Origin: Nitrospirota bacterium
Lineage (GTDB): Bacteria; JACPQY01
DNA: 64,000 nt
Assembly: GCA_016190245.1 (NCBI GenBank)
Contig: JACPQY010000063.1
Span: forward strand, 9,123-73,122
Reading direction: 5' to 3'
In this document: piece after piece, positions 44,996 to 54,185 of the stretch
How positions within the stretch are numbered: position 1 is the first letter of the stretch
Layout of the letters: each line of letters opens with the position of its first letter
Translations under genes and position numbers: made by a program
The notes under the pieces: model-generated
Told to the model about the DNA's origin: nothing
The model's input: the letters and a program-made list of their open reading frames with translations, nothing else
The model's database searches: none

Positions 44996-45532
44996 TTGAT
45001 TTCCCCGAGGCGCCACGCTCTTTCCCGGACCCTTCACACGGGATCCGCCGCGCTCGTCTGCCTCCTGGTGTTCTCCGCCTGCGGGCGAAAAGAGAGGCCC
45101 TTCCCCCCTGAGGACGTCGTGCCCGCACCCATCTCCGATCTTACGCTCTTCGAGGAAGCCGACGCCATCCTGCTCACGTGGTCGGTCCCCAGCCGAAACA
45201 TCAACCGTTGGCGCCTGAACGACCTCGCCGGCTTCAAGGTCCTGCGCAAGGTCGATGTGGGCGAATTCGAAGTCGTGGCCGACGTCCCCTTTGACGAGGA
45301 ACTCGACCGCCTCGCGATCAAGAGGATCCGGTACCGGGAACCGAAGACCAGAAGCGTGTCCGGACCGACCGAAACGGCCCCGGATTCGCAGGCCGGCGTT
45401 CCCGCCACGGGCGAGGCGCCCGCGAAGGAGGTGGTCCTCCGCTACAAGGTGGTCTCGATCAACGAATCCGGATACGCGAGCGCCGATTCGAACATCGTGT
45501 CACTCACGCTCCCCCCCCCTGCACATCCATGA
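44996..45532 (+). CDS. LptM-like lipoprotein with fibronectin-like domain
   Basis: About 178 residues from TTG 44996; a TTG at 44957 is in frame but lies on the -35 box. The signal peptide ends in lipobox LVFSACGRKERPFPPEDVV. The C-G-x-K start and the place just before lysA recall LptM/YifL, the small lipoprotein that helps mature the LPS translocon LptD. This protein is longer: about 140 residues follow, with fibronectin-III-like strands (DAILLTWSVPS, FKVLRKVDVGEFEVVADV, LRYKVVSINESGYAS). The LptM link is inference. The stop overlaps lysA by four bases. Confidence 0.65.
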   Translation: MISPRRHALSRTLHTGSAALVCLLVFSACGRKERPFPPEDVVPAPISDLTLFEEADAILLTWSVPSRNINRWRLNDLAGFKVLRKVDVGEFEVVADVPFDEELDRLAIKRIRYREPKTRSVSGPTETAPDSQAGVPATGEAPAKEVVLRYKVVSINESGYASADSNIVSLTLPPPAHP

Positions 45533-46797
45533 CTCCACACATGGCCTACGCGGGCAACGATCTGGGTCTCGAAGGCGTTCGACTGTCCGATCTGGCCGCT
45601 CGGTACGGCACACCCCTCTACGTGTATTCGCATTCCGAGATGGAGGATCGCTACCGCGCCTTCAAGCTCCCCGATCGCGAAAACCGCCTCACCGTCTGCT
45701 TCTCGGTGAAAGCGAACCCGAATCCGGCGATTCTCAGAACCTTCTTCGATCTGGGCGCGGGGTTCGATGTGACCTCCGCCGGAGAGTTGTTTCTCGCGGG
45801 GCGCGCGGCTCAGGCGGCGGGGAACTCTCGAACGCCCGCGATCGTCTTCTCGGGAGCGGGGAAGTCCTCGGCCGAAATCGAGATGGCGCTCAAAGACGGG
45901 ATCACGATGCTCAACCTCGAATCCGGGGCCGAAATGGAGCGCGTGGCGGGGATCGCCGCACGCCTCGGCGTCCGGGCCCCCGTCTCATTCCGCGTCAACC
46001 CCGACGTCGACCCCAAAACCCATCCGTACATCGCCACCGGCCTGAGAAAACACAAGTTCGGAGTTCCTTGGAAAGAGTGCCTCGCCCTCTACGAGGCCGC
46101 CCGGCAACGGCCGGAGCTGGAGGTGGTCGGCGTCTCGTGCCACATCGGATCTCAGATGCTCTCGATCAGACCTGTCACGGATGCGGTGCGCCGGATCCTC
46201 CGTCTCGCGGACGACCTGCGCCGCTCGGGTTTCACACTGCGCTACATCGACGTCGGCGGCGGCCTCGGCATCCGCTACCATCGCGAGCATCCGCCCTCGC
46301 CCGAGCAGTATGCCGCCCGGCTGCTCGGTCTCACGCGGCGATCCAGCCTCCACGTCATAGCCGAACCGGGCCGCAGCCTTGTTGGGAACGCGGGCCTCCT
46401 CCTCACGCGCGTGCTGGACCGGAAGACCAACCGTGCCAGGCGGTTCGTCATCGTGGACGCGGCGATGACGGATCTCATCAGGCCCACCCTCTATGGCGCT
46501 TACCACGAAATCCTTCCCGTTCGCCTGGCTGCTCGCGGTCGGGAACGCGTGGATGTGGTGGGCCCGGTCTGCGAATCCGGAGACTATCTCGCGCTCAACC
46601 GCCAACTGCCCCGCGCGAACGAAGGGGATCTCCTCGCCGTCCTTTCCTCGGGGGCCTACGGCTACGCGATGGCGTCCAACTACAACGGCCGACTCCGCCC
46701 CGCGGAGGTCATGGTCAACCGTGGCGAAGTGGAGTTGATCCGCCCCCGCGAGCGCCTCGAAGACCTCCTGCCGTTCCCCCCTGATCCCGCCCGGTAG
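45529..46797 (+). CDS. lysA: Diaminopimelate decarboxylase
   Basis: 422 residues, fold-type III PLP enzyme. The PLP lysine is in FSVKANPNPAIL. VDVGGGLGIRYH stands for the phosphate-binding glycine loop (IDVGGGLGI in sequence), HIGSQ and EPGRSLVGNAG are present, and the catalytic cysteine lies in GPVCESGDYLA. It makes L-lysine from meso-diaminopimelate. The ATG overlaps the preceding lipoprotein stop (ATGA). Its own stop TAG is part of a GTAG repeat head at 46794-46797. Confidence 0.95.
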   Translation: MTPHMAYAGNDLGLEGVRLSDLAARYGTPLYVYSHSEMEDRYRAFKLPDRENRLTVCFSVKANPNPAILRTFFDLGAGFDVTSAGELFLAGRAAQAAGNSRTPAIVFSGAGKSSAEIEMALKDGITMLNLESGAEMERVAGIAARLGVRAPVSFRVNPDVDPKTHPYIATGLRKHKFGVPWKECLALYEAARQRPELEVVGVSCHIGSQMLSIRPVTDAVRRILRLADDLRRSGFTLRYIDVGGGLGIRYHREHPPSPEQYAARLLGLTRRSSLHVIAEPGRSLVGNAGLLLTRVLDRKTNRARRFVIVDAAMTDLIRPTLYGAYHEILPVRLAARGRERVDVVGPVCESGDYLALNRQLPRANEGDLLAVLSSGAYGYAMASNYNGRLRPAEVMVNRGEVELIRPRERLEDLLPFPPDPAR

Positions 46798-46942
46798 CCG
46801 CAGGCTTCAGCCGGAGGCGGCCCGACTCGGCATCGCGGATCGTGATCCCGCCCGGTAGCCGCAGGCTTCAGCCTGCGCCCCTGACGCGGGCTGCCTGCCC
46901 ACCGAAGTCCGTCCGCCACGGCGGACAGGCGGGAGGCCCGCG
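46794..46942. repeat. Compound GTAG repeat, copy 1, one side of truD
   Basis: Starts GTAGCCGC at 46794 (its TAG ends lysA). It contains a second GTAGCCGC at 46855 with stem GCAGGC-TTCA-GCCTGC, then the palindrome GTCCGCCACGGCGGAC (46911-46926), and ends GGCCCGCG. It is nearly identical to 48191-48346 in the same orientation; the two flank truD as direct repeats. Confidence 0.88.
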
Positions 46943-46945
46943 CCA

Positions 46946-48148
46946 TCACATCAACAGCCGCCTCAGTAGAACCGTCGCGTAGCTCCCCGGCGGGAGCGTG
47001 AACCTCATCGCGACCTTGCGTCGCCTCTCGTAGACCTCGTCGTCGCCCGGCGGGTCGATCTCGAAATCCTCCGGAACGACCACCATTCTCCTCGAGACCG
47101 ACTTGAAAAAGGCTCCGCGCAGCCACGGGAGGGCGAAATCCCTTTGCTGCACGCCCTCCTCCGCCAGCACAGACCGCATGACCTCGCCGGCGGCTCCCTC
47201 CGGCAGCTCCACGCGCCGGTCGATCGACGGCAGCACCTCGCCGCGCAACTCCTCGAACACCGTATCGGGCATCACGCGATAGAACGCCCACCTCACGAGT
47301 TCGTTTCGAAACGGGAAGAGCGCCATGCGAGGACCGTAGGCGACCGTCAGGTACCGGCGGAGCGTCTCATTCCAGAGGTGGCTCTGGTAGGCGGAGAGGA
47401 AAAGGGAGAGGAGGGAACGCGGAACATGTTGTACCGCACCCCTGAAATCTTTTGGGTGGTTCCTAAGGTAAAGGATGAGGTTTCTCTCGGGCGCTCGAGG
47501 GGCGCCGGCGAGACAGGCATCCCAGTCGCCCCAGCGTGCGCGGACGCGGTTCTTGAAGGCCTTGAGCCGCGACCGGTCCTTCCGGCTGGGCGTCGCGAGG
47601 AAGAGCCGCAACGCCTCCTCCTCGCGCCCGCGCACCAACTCGCGGGCGAAGAACCCCCGCCCGTGTCGGGCTGAGCCGAAGCGCTGCTCGCCGAAGTAGT
47701 TCACGAATCCAAGATTGAGCACCTCGGTGTAGGCCCGGGCGAGCTTCTCCGTTTCCATGGGGGGGATGTCCCGAATCACCACCTCGAACCGGTTTCCCTC
47801 GAGAAGATCGGGGCCCACGGGCCGCTCGGCCCGGGAGAGGTAGGCGACCCGCAGGCGACCGTCAGGCTGCGATTCGGGACGCTCGGGGCCCACGGGCAAC
47901 CGGATCCGTCCGGCATCCGTGTCCACGGAGATGACCTGCTCGGTGACGGCATACTTGTCCTTCTGCCCTGCCACGTGGATGCGCCCCGCCGGCACTCTCC
48001 AGAGACGCGCCAGCACCTGCACCGCCTCCAAGGTCGAGAGCCCTTGCTTGCTTAGCCGCAGGACGGCGTGAGCACTCCCCGCGCAGGCAGGCGGCACGCG
48101 GATCAGCTCGCGAACAACGAAGTCCGCGGGCTTGACCTTGATTTTCAA
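46946..48148 (-). CDS. truD: tRNA pseudouridine synthase D
   Basis: 400 residues. The catalytic motif is GQKDKYAVTEQ with the nucleophilic aspartate. Other TruD marks are NYFGEQRFGSARHG, SAYQSHLWNETLRRYL, and the TRUD insertion domain between them. It makes pseudouridine 13 in tRNA-Glu-type tRNAs. It lies on the minus strand between two plus-strand transcription units and is flanked by direct repeats of about 150 bases, only three bases from the first copy. It may have been acquired or rearranged as a unit; codon use looks like the neighbours. Confidence 0.93.
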   Translation of the reverse strand: MKIKVKPADFVVRELIRVPPACAGSAHAVLRLSKQGLSTLEAVQVLARLWRVPAGRIHVAGQKDKYAVTEQVISVDTDAGRIRLPVGPERPESQPDGRLRVAYLSRAERPVGPDLLEGNRFEVVIRDIPPMETEKLARAYTEVLNLGFVNYFGEQRFGSARHGRGFFARELVRGREEEALRLFLATPSRKDRSRLKAFKNRVRARWGDWDACLAGAPRAPERNLILYLRNHPKDFRGAVQHVPRSLLSLFLSAYQSHLWNETLRRYLTVAYGPRMALFPFRNELVRWAFYRVMPDTVFEELRGEVLPSIDRRVELPEGAAGEVMRSVLAEEGVQQRDFALPWLRGAFFKSVSRRMVVVPEDFEIDPPGDDEVYERRRKVAMRFTLPPGSYATVLLRRLLM

Positions 48149-48190
48149 TCGGTGCCTGGCGCTTTCAAGACTCGGACCTCACGCCTGCTC

Positions 48191-48346
48191 GGTGGCCGCA
48201 GGCTTCAGTCGGAGGCGGCCCGACTCGGCATCGCGGATCGTGATCCCGCCCGGTAGCCGCAGGCTTCAGCCTGCGCCCCTGACGCGGGCTGCCTGCCCGC
48301 CGAAGTCCGTCCGCCGTGGCGGACTGGACAGGCGGGAAGCCCGCGG
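48191..48346. repeat. Compound GTAG repeat, copy 2, other side of truD
   Basis: Begins GTGGCCGC (a decayed GTAGCCGC head). An intact GTAGCCGC at 48253 has stem GCAGGC-TTCA-GCCTGC. GTCCGCCGTGGCGGAC is at 48309-48324. It is followed by GCGGCCAC, a decayed inverse head. Direct repeat of 46794-46942, in the same order with a few substitutions and one short insertion. Confidence 0.88.
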
Positions 48347-48496
48347 CCACCACAGGCTTCATGCGGTTCGCCCCGTCTGCGAAGGGTGGTTCATCGGCGG
48401 CGCATCATCCCGCCTTCGCGGTCCGAAAGGAAGTGCCAACCCCCCCGAGAAGCGGGGACAAAATAAGTCCCCAAACCACACGTCAAGGGCGTCGTT

Positions 48497-48512
48497 CGTG
48501 ATATTTGTCACA
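48497..48512. promoter_or_regulatory. CRP/FNR-family-like operator upstream of the giant lipoprotein gene
   Basis: CGTGA-TATTTG-TCACA matches the CRP consensus TGTGA-N6-TCACA at nine of ten fixed positions. Its centre (48504.5) is 41.5 bases before a start point that would follow the weak -10 TACTCT at 48534-48539, the geometry of a class II activator site. No regulator gene is in the window, so this is a sequence match only. Confidence 0.4.
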
Positions 48513-48567
48513 TACTTGTTTGCGCACCTGGACTACTCTCAGTTAGACTATCCGGCGGTTGATCGCG

Positions 48568-51500
48568 ATGCCGGTCGTGGGGGAAATCACTACGCGCACA
48601 CAAGTGGGGTCTGGCGAGAGACGCGGCAAGGCACTGATCCTCAGTGCCTATCTCATGCTGAGCTCCCTCACCGTGCCTGCCTGCGATTTTCTGAGCCCCG
48701 GCGGATCTGACGAGGAAAAGACAAGCGGAAGCTCCTCCGAGCCGCTCCCCACCAAGACCGACATCGTTCAAGACGCCGTCACGGGCGTCGCCTTCGACGC
48801 GGGCGCCGCAGCCGGACAGACCGGTGGGATCCGCGGCTCCGTCCAGGCAGACGGCATCCGGGGCGCGGACATGTCGGGCGCAGACCAGGGAATCCGGGGC
48901 GGCATCCGCGGGGGGATCCGCGGGGTCTCGCCTCACGACCTCACGACCTCACGCTCCGTTCGTCGCCAGTCCGGTGAAATCCCGATCGCGGGCGTGCGTG
49001 TGCGCATCGAAGGCACGTCCTTCACCACGATCTCCGACGACAAGGGAAACTACGCCTTCGACTACGTCCCCCCCGGGAACTACCTCCTCGTCTCGGAGAA
49101 GCAGGGCGGCAGCGGCGAGATGTACGCCGCGTCCCAACCCATCTCGGTCGCCGCGGGCTCGGTGGCGGACACCGGACCGATGTCGCTGGCCGAAACCGGC
49201 TCGATCGGCGGCTCGGTCCGCCGGACGGACGCCTCCAGTCATCTCGGCACGGACGTCTTCATCCCCGGCACAAGCTTCACCGCCAAAACCGACGACGAAG
49301 GCAAGTTTGTCATCACGTACATCCCCGCCGGCACGTACGACCTTGCGGCCATGTTCCCCGGCTTCGAGATTCAACGATGGAAAGGCCTCGAGGTGCGCTC
49401 CCGCGAAGTTACGAGCGTAGCCGACGCGACGCTGGCCCGTGCCCCTCCGGAACGCGCGAAGGCCGGCATGATCCTCGGCCGCGTGACCGCAGCGGGTGGA
49501 GGGGCGGTCCAGGACGCCGTCATCACCACCCTCCCGGAGACGCAGACCGGACGCACGGACTCCTCGGGCTCCTACGTCCTTTCCAACCTGCCCCCCGGCG
49601 CGTACCTTGTGAAGGCCTCGCGCGGCGGCTTCTCGGCCAACTCGAAATTCGCCGATCTCTCGGAATCCCTCTTTGCCGAGGTCAACCTCACACTCGCACC
49701 AAGCGCGCAGGTCCTCGCCGCGGGGACCGGCGGCTCCTCCGTGGGGGCCGCCCCAAGCGTCACGATTGATGCCCCGGCCACGGCCTCGCCCGGCTCCTCC
49801 GTCCATCTCGCGGCCCAAGCCACGGATCCCGACAGCGAGACGATCTTCCTGACCTGGAAGGCCAACGGCGGCTCCCTCTCCAGCACGTGGAGCGCCGAGG
49901 TGGATTGGACCGCTCCCGGCTCGAACGGCGTGTTCATCATCGAGGTCACCGCGACGGACGGCACGCTCAGCGAGCGGGCGCTGGCCGCCATCTCGGTCTC
50001 CGCCACGGGCCAGACGCTGACCATAGATACTACCCCGCCCTTCCCGCCGCGCCCCGACCGCCTCACGCTCACCACGCGCCCGCCCGGTCAGACGGATGAG
50101 ATCGCCGGCAGCGCGGGGGCCGTCGAAGCCGCCGCCACCGTCAAGGCCTTCGGCGACGACCTCCTCACCACGCTCCTCGGCACCGCCGTGGCGACGGGCG
50201 ACGGCTCCTTCGGCCCGCTGTCACTCGGCGACAACAAAGGCGATGCGAACGACCTTGTCCACCTCGTCGTCATCGATGCCGTGGGCAACCTCGGCATCCC
50301 CTACGCCGTCCTCAACGACAAGACGGCTCCGGACACGGCCCTGACCAAGACGGTCTGCGCAGCGAGCGTCATGATCTGCCAGACCAACTCCTCGTCCGCC
50401 ACGTTCGAGTTCATCGCCGCCGAGACGGACGCGACGTTCGAGTGCAGCGTGGACACGGCCGCCTTCTCGACCTGCACCTCACCTCACACCGCCACCGGCC
50501 TCACCGAAGGCGCGCACACGTTTAGGGTCCGCGCCCTCGACTCCGCCGGCAATGCCGACGCCTCACCCGCCTCGACCACGTGGACGGTGGATCTGACCGC
50601 CCCCGATACCTCGATCACCTCCAACCCGACGAACCCCACCGGGCTCACCTCCGCGACGTTCGGCTTCTCTTCGCCCGACGGCACCGCCACCTTCGAGTGC
50701 AAGCTGGATGCCGGGGCTTTCGCCGCCTGCGCCTCGCCCAAAGTCCTCACCGCTCTCTCCGAAGGCTCCCACGCGTTCTCCGTGCGCGCCGTGGATCCCG
50801 TCGGCAACGCGGACGCCTCCCCCGCCTCGTTCACCTGGACGGTGGATCTCACCGCGCCGGACACGACCATCACAACACAACCGGCCACGCCCACGAGCGC
50901 CACGTCGGCATCCTTCTCGTTCACTTCACCCGATGCCGGCGCGACGTTCGAATGTTCCCTCGACAGCTCCGCGTTCGCCGCGTGCAGCGCCCCCTACGCC
51001 CTCACGAGCCTGACCGGCGGCTCGCACTCGTTCTCCGTGCGCGCCAAAGACGCCGCCGGGAACGCCGATGCCACGCCGGCAACGTACGCATGGGTGGTGG
51101 ACATTACGGCCCCCACGCCCGGCACGCTCACGGCAACCAACACGTCCTACGGCGGCACGCACGTGGACGCGACGTTCGACCTCTCCGTCAGCTTCACCGA
51201 CGGCACCGGATCGGGCGTCGTCTCCTGCCAGTCCTGCAAGAGCACGGACGGGACGTGCGATTTCGAATGGGTCGCGGCCACGTTCTCGTCGGGCACCTGC
51301 TCCGTGACAGGGCTCGCCTGCACGGACGGTCAATCGCTTACTCTGAGCATGCGTGGGACGGACGCGGCCGGGAACGTCGGCCAGGCGGCGCCGATCACGC
51401 GGACGTGCGACGCCACGGCCCCCACGGCGGCCAGCGCCGTCACCCTCTCCAACGGCACCACCAGCACGCACGTGGATGGGAACTACGACATCCAGACTAA

Positions 51501-54072
51501 TTTCTCCGATGCGAGCGGGGCCGGGATCGCGAGTTGCGAGTACTGCCAGGCGACGGATGGCACCTGCGACTCCGAGTGGACGGCCGCAAACTTCTTCGGT
51601 GGGAGCTGCACGAAGACGGGCGTCACGTGCACGAATGCCCAGTCCCTCACCATCAACATGCGCGCCACGGACAACGTCGGCAACATCGGCGCCGCCACGG
51701 CCATCACTCGAACCTGCGACACGGCCGCACCGGTCATCGGGACCGTTACCACCCCCGCCCCGTCAACGGCAAACTACGTCCCGAACAGCTTCACGCTCCA
51801 GGCCTCGTTCTCGGATGCCGCCGGGTTGGGCACCTGCGAGTATTGCAAGGCCACCGACGGCGCCTGCAATACCGAGTGGGCCTCCGCCACCATCAACGGC
51901 TCGAACTGCGAGAAAACGGGCATCACCTGCACCACGAGCGATTCCCTCACGCTCAACATCCGGGCTACAGACACGTTCGGAAATGTCGGCACCGGAACGC
52001 CCGTGTCGCGCACGTGCGACGCGACGGCCCCCACGACCACGGACAATGCCTCCACCACGTGGACGGCGAGCGACACGGTCGTCACTCTCTCGCCCACGGA
52101 CAACGGCGGCGGCTCGGGAGTGGCGAGCACCGTCTACTGCGTGGATACCTCGGCCTCGTGCACGCCCGGCACATCGGGCACCTCGGTCAATGTCACCTGC
52201 GCCTCCGGGAACACCTGCCAGCAGTACGTGCGATATCAATCCACGGACAACGTGGGCAACGTGGAAACGGTGCGGACGAGCGTGGTGATCCGAATCGACA
52301 AGCAGGCGCCCACCACATCGGGCTCCGTCTCGATCTCACCGGTGGGCGGCTCCTACATGGGCACGAGCTACACGATCCAGGCCACCTTCACGGAGTCCGG
52401 CTCGGGCATCTCCACCTCCACGTGCGACTACTGCGCGGCGACCTCTTCACAGGGTGCCGGGTCTTGCGGCCCGGGCTGGACTGCCGTGGCCTCCGTCATC
52501 GGTACCCAGTGCTCGAGCACGGGCCTCTCCTGCACGAACAACCAGCTCTACTACTTTAAGATCCGCGCCAAGGACACCGTCAACAACGGCTACACCGAAT
52601 TCAGTCAGGTCAACTACACCTGCGACGCCACCGATCCGTCGGCCGGCAACGTGTTTGACGGTCCGACCACCGCGGTGGACGTGGACCTCTGGACGCACCC
52701 CAGCGAGTTCAAGGCGAACTGGAGTGGGTTCACCGACGCCGTGAGCGGCCTGAGCTACTACGAATACGCCATGGGGACGACCATCTGCACGGGCGGCAAC
52801 CCCAACAATCTGAAGGGCTGGACCAACATAGGCACGGCGACCTCCGTCGCCGTCACCGGCCTGTCGCCCACCGCTTGGAACACGTACTACTTCAACGTGA
52901 AGTTCTACGATCAGGTCGGCCGGACGGTTTGCTCATCGTCGGATGGTTATCTGCTGGTCGACCGGCTCATCCAGTCCTCCTATCAAGCGGGCCAGGACGC
53001 CACCGTGGTCCTCGACTCCAGCGGCCGCGACAACGTCCTCTTTGGACAGTACGACACATCCACCAGCGACTGGGATCTCAAGTTCGCCACCGACTCGGGC
53101 GGCTCATGGGCGATCGCCTCCGCGGCCTCCACGAACTCCGTGGGCGAGTATTCCTCCCTGGCCCGCAAGAGCAGCGACGGCTCTTTCCACGTGCTTTACA
53201 AGGACAAGACGAACTACGATCTGCGCTACGCGACGTGCACCTCCGGGTGCGGCTCGGACCCCGGCTGGACGAATGACGTCTTGATAGACGGCAACTCAAG
53301 CCCCGGCACGGGCTGTTCGGCTACAGGGAGCATCGGCGACTACCCCCATGTCGTGTTCCAGGGGACCACGATGTACGCCGCGTACCGCGATGCCACCAAC
53401 GCCTCCCTCAAGTACGCCACCTGCGCCGGGACCTGCACCACGAATACCAACTGGACCTGCGCCACCGTGAACGACGTGGCGAACCCGGTCGGCCTGTACC
53501 CCGATCTCCTGGTCACGGCGGGCGGCGTCCACCACGCGGTGCACTACGATTCCACCTCACAGGATCTGCTCTACTCAGAGTGCACCGCCACCTGCACCAC
53601 GGGCGGCAACTGGACGACCGCCGCCATCCAGACCTCGAACAACTCGGGACGGTGGCCAAAAATCCAGCGCACGACCGGCGGAGTCCTGCGGGTGGTCTAC
53701 CAGTTCGAAGACGGCGTGCCGACGCGGGAGTTGCGCTACACCACCTGCTCGGGCACATGCACAAACCCCGCGAACTGGAGCGCGCCCACGACGGTGGAGA
53801 CCTGCGATTTCACCGACCGGTGCGGACATCTCGGCTATGCGCTGGACTCCAACGACAAGAATCACGTGAGCTACTACGGCAGCGGCGGCAGCCTGGGCTA
53901 TGCGAACGACACGGGTGGATCCTGGACCACCACCAGCTTCAGTTCCGGAGTGACGGGCGCGTCGTGGAACGGCAACTGGACGAGCCTCGCTCTTGAAGGC
54001 AACCGGACTCCGCACATTGTTCACATGGACTACGCCAGCTACGACATCCGCCTCTTGGTTCCCTACCCATAG
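48568..54072 (+). CDS. Giant multidomain surface lipoprotein
   Basis: 1834 residues from ATG 48568. Lipobox LTVPACDFLS (cysteine 39). A short Gly-Ile-Arg-Gly repeat zone follows (GIRGGIRGGIRG), then three carboxypeptidase-regulatory-like beta domains (DDKGNYAFDYVPPGNYLLV, DDEGKFVITYIPAGTYDL, SSGSYVLSNLPPGAYLV). A PKD-like domain comes next, then three Ig-like repeats with TFECSLDSSAFAACSAPYAL. Four cysteine-rich repeats of the type CEYCKATDGACNTEW follow, then a fibronectin-like stretch. The last 350 residues have five or six blades, each ending in a pattern such as LKYATCAGTCTTNTNW. It is likely exposed on the outer membrane; adhesion or substrate binding is a guess from domain types. Confidence 0.85.
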   Translation: MPVVGEITTRTQVGSGERRGKALILSAYLMLSSLTVPACDFLSPGGSDEEKTSGSSSEPLPTKTDIVQDAVTGVAFDAGAAAGQTGGIRGSVQADGIRGADMSGADQGIRGGIRGGIRGVSPHDLTTSRSVRRQSGEIPIAGVRVRIEGTSFTTISDDKGNYAFDYVPPGNYLLVSEKQGGSGEMYAASQPISVAAGSVADTGPMSLAETGSIGGSVRRTDASSHLGTDVFIPGTSFTAKTDDEGKFVITYIPAGTYDLAAMFPGFEIQRWKGLEVRSREVTSVADATLARAPPERAKAGMILGRVTAAGGGAVQDAVITTLPETQTGRTDSSGSYVLSNLPPGAYLVKASRGGFSANSKFADLSESLFAEVNLTLAPSAQVLAAGTGGSSVGAAPSVTIDAPATASPGSSVHLAAQATDPDSETIFLTWKANGGSLSSTWSAEVDWTAPGSNGVFIIEVTATDGTLSERALAAISVSATGQTLTIDTTPPFPPRPDRLTLTTRPPGQTDEIAGSAGAVEAAATVKAFGDDLLTTLLGTAVATGDGSFGPLSLGDNKGDANDLVHLVVIDAVGNLGIPYAVLNDKTAPDTALTKTVCAASVMICQTNSSSATFEFIAAETDATFECSVDTAAFSTCTSPHTATGLTEGAHTFRVRALDSAGNADASPASTTWTVDLTAPDTSITSNPTNPTGLTSATFGFSSPDGTATFECKLDAGAFAACASPKVLTALSEGSHAFSVRAVDPVGNADASPASFTWTVDLTAPDTTITTQPATPTSATSASFSFTSPDAGATFECSLDSSAFAACSAPYALTSLTGGSHSFSVRAKDAAGNADATPATYAWVVDITAPTPGTLTATNTSYGGTHVDATFDLSVSFTDGTGSGVVSCQSCKSTDGTCDFEWVAATFSSGTCSVTGLACTDGQSLTLSMRGTDAAGNVGQAAPITRTCDATAPTAASAVTLSNGTTSTHVDGNYDIQTNFSDASGAGIASCEYCQATDGTCDSEWTAANFFGGSCTKTGVTCTNAQSLTINMRATDNVGNIGAATAITRTCDTAAPVIGTVTTPAPSTANYVPNSFTLQASFSDAAGLGTCEYCKATDGACNTEWASATINGSNCEKTGITCTTSDSLTLNIRATDTFGNVGTGTPVSRTCDATAPTTTDNASTTWTASDTVVTLSPTDNGGGSGVASTVYCVDTSASCTPGTSGTSVNVTCASGNTCQQYVRYQSTDNVGNVETVRTSVVIRIDKQAPTTSGSVSISPVGGSYMGTSYTIQATFTESGSGISTSTCDYCAATSSQGAGSCGPGWTAVASVIGTQCSSTGLSCTNNQLYYFKIRAKDTVNNGYTEFSQVNYTCDATDPSAGNVFDGPTTAVDVDLWTHPSEFKANWSGFTDAVSGLSYYEYAMGTTICTGGNPNNLKGWTNIGTATSVAVTGLSPTAWNTYYFNVKFYDQVGRTVCSSSDGYLLVDRLIQSSYQAGQDATVVLDSSGRDNVLFGQYDTSTSDWDLKFATDSGGSWAIASAASTNSVGEYSSLARKSSDGSFHVLYKDKTNYDLRYATCTSGCGSDPGWTNDVLIDGNSSPGTGCSATGSIGDYPHVVFQGTTMYAAYRDATNASLKYATCAGTCTTNTNWTCATVNDVANPVGLYPDLLVTAGGVHHAVHYDSTSQDLLYSECTATCTTGGNWTTAAIQTSNNSGRWPKIQRTTGGVLRVVYQFEDGVPTRELRYTTCSGTCTNPANWSAPTTVETCDFTDRCGHLGYALDSNDKNHVSYYGSGGSLGYANDTGGSWTTTSFSSGVTGASWNGNWTSLALEGNRTPHIVHMDYASYDIRLLVPYP
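48931..48954. repeat. Three-unit octanucleotide array in the giant lipoprotein gene
   Basis: CCTCACGA, CCTCACGA, CCTCACGC in tandem, just after the Gly-Ile-Arg-Gly zone. It encodes PHDLTTSR between the lipoprotein N-terminus and the first beta domain. Confidence 0.7.
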
Positions 54073-54185
54073 TAGCGCGCGCTGTCGACAAGCGACCGGC
54101 CACCCGCGCTTCGGGGTCAGGTCTTGCGATGCAACATGCGCTCGATCGCAGGACATGCGCCCGGAATGCCGGACAGGGAGAGGCT

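Larger units (their letters stand above)
48149..48567. other. 419-base region upstream of the giant lipoprotein gene
   Basis: No gene is evident. The first half is repeat copy 2 (48191-48346). From about 48480 the DNA becomes AT-richer and contains a CRP/FNR-like palindrome (48497-48512), then a weak -10 TACTCT (48534-48539). Confidence 0.6.
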
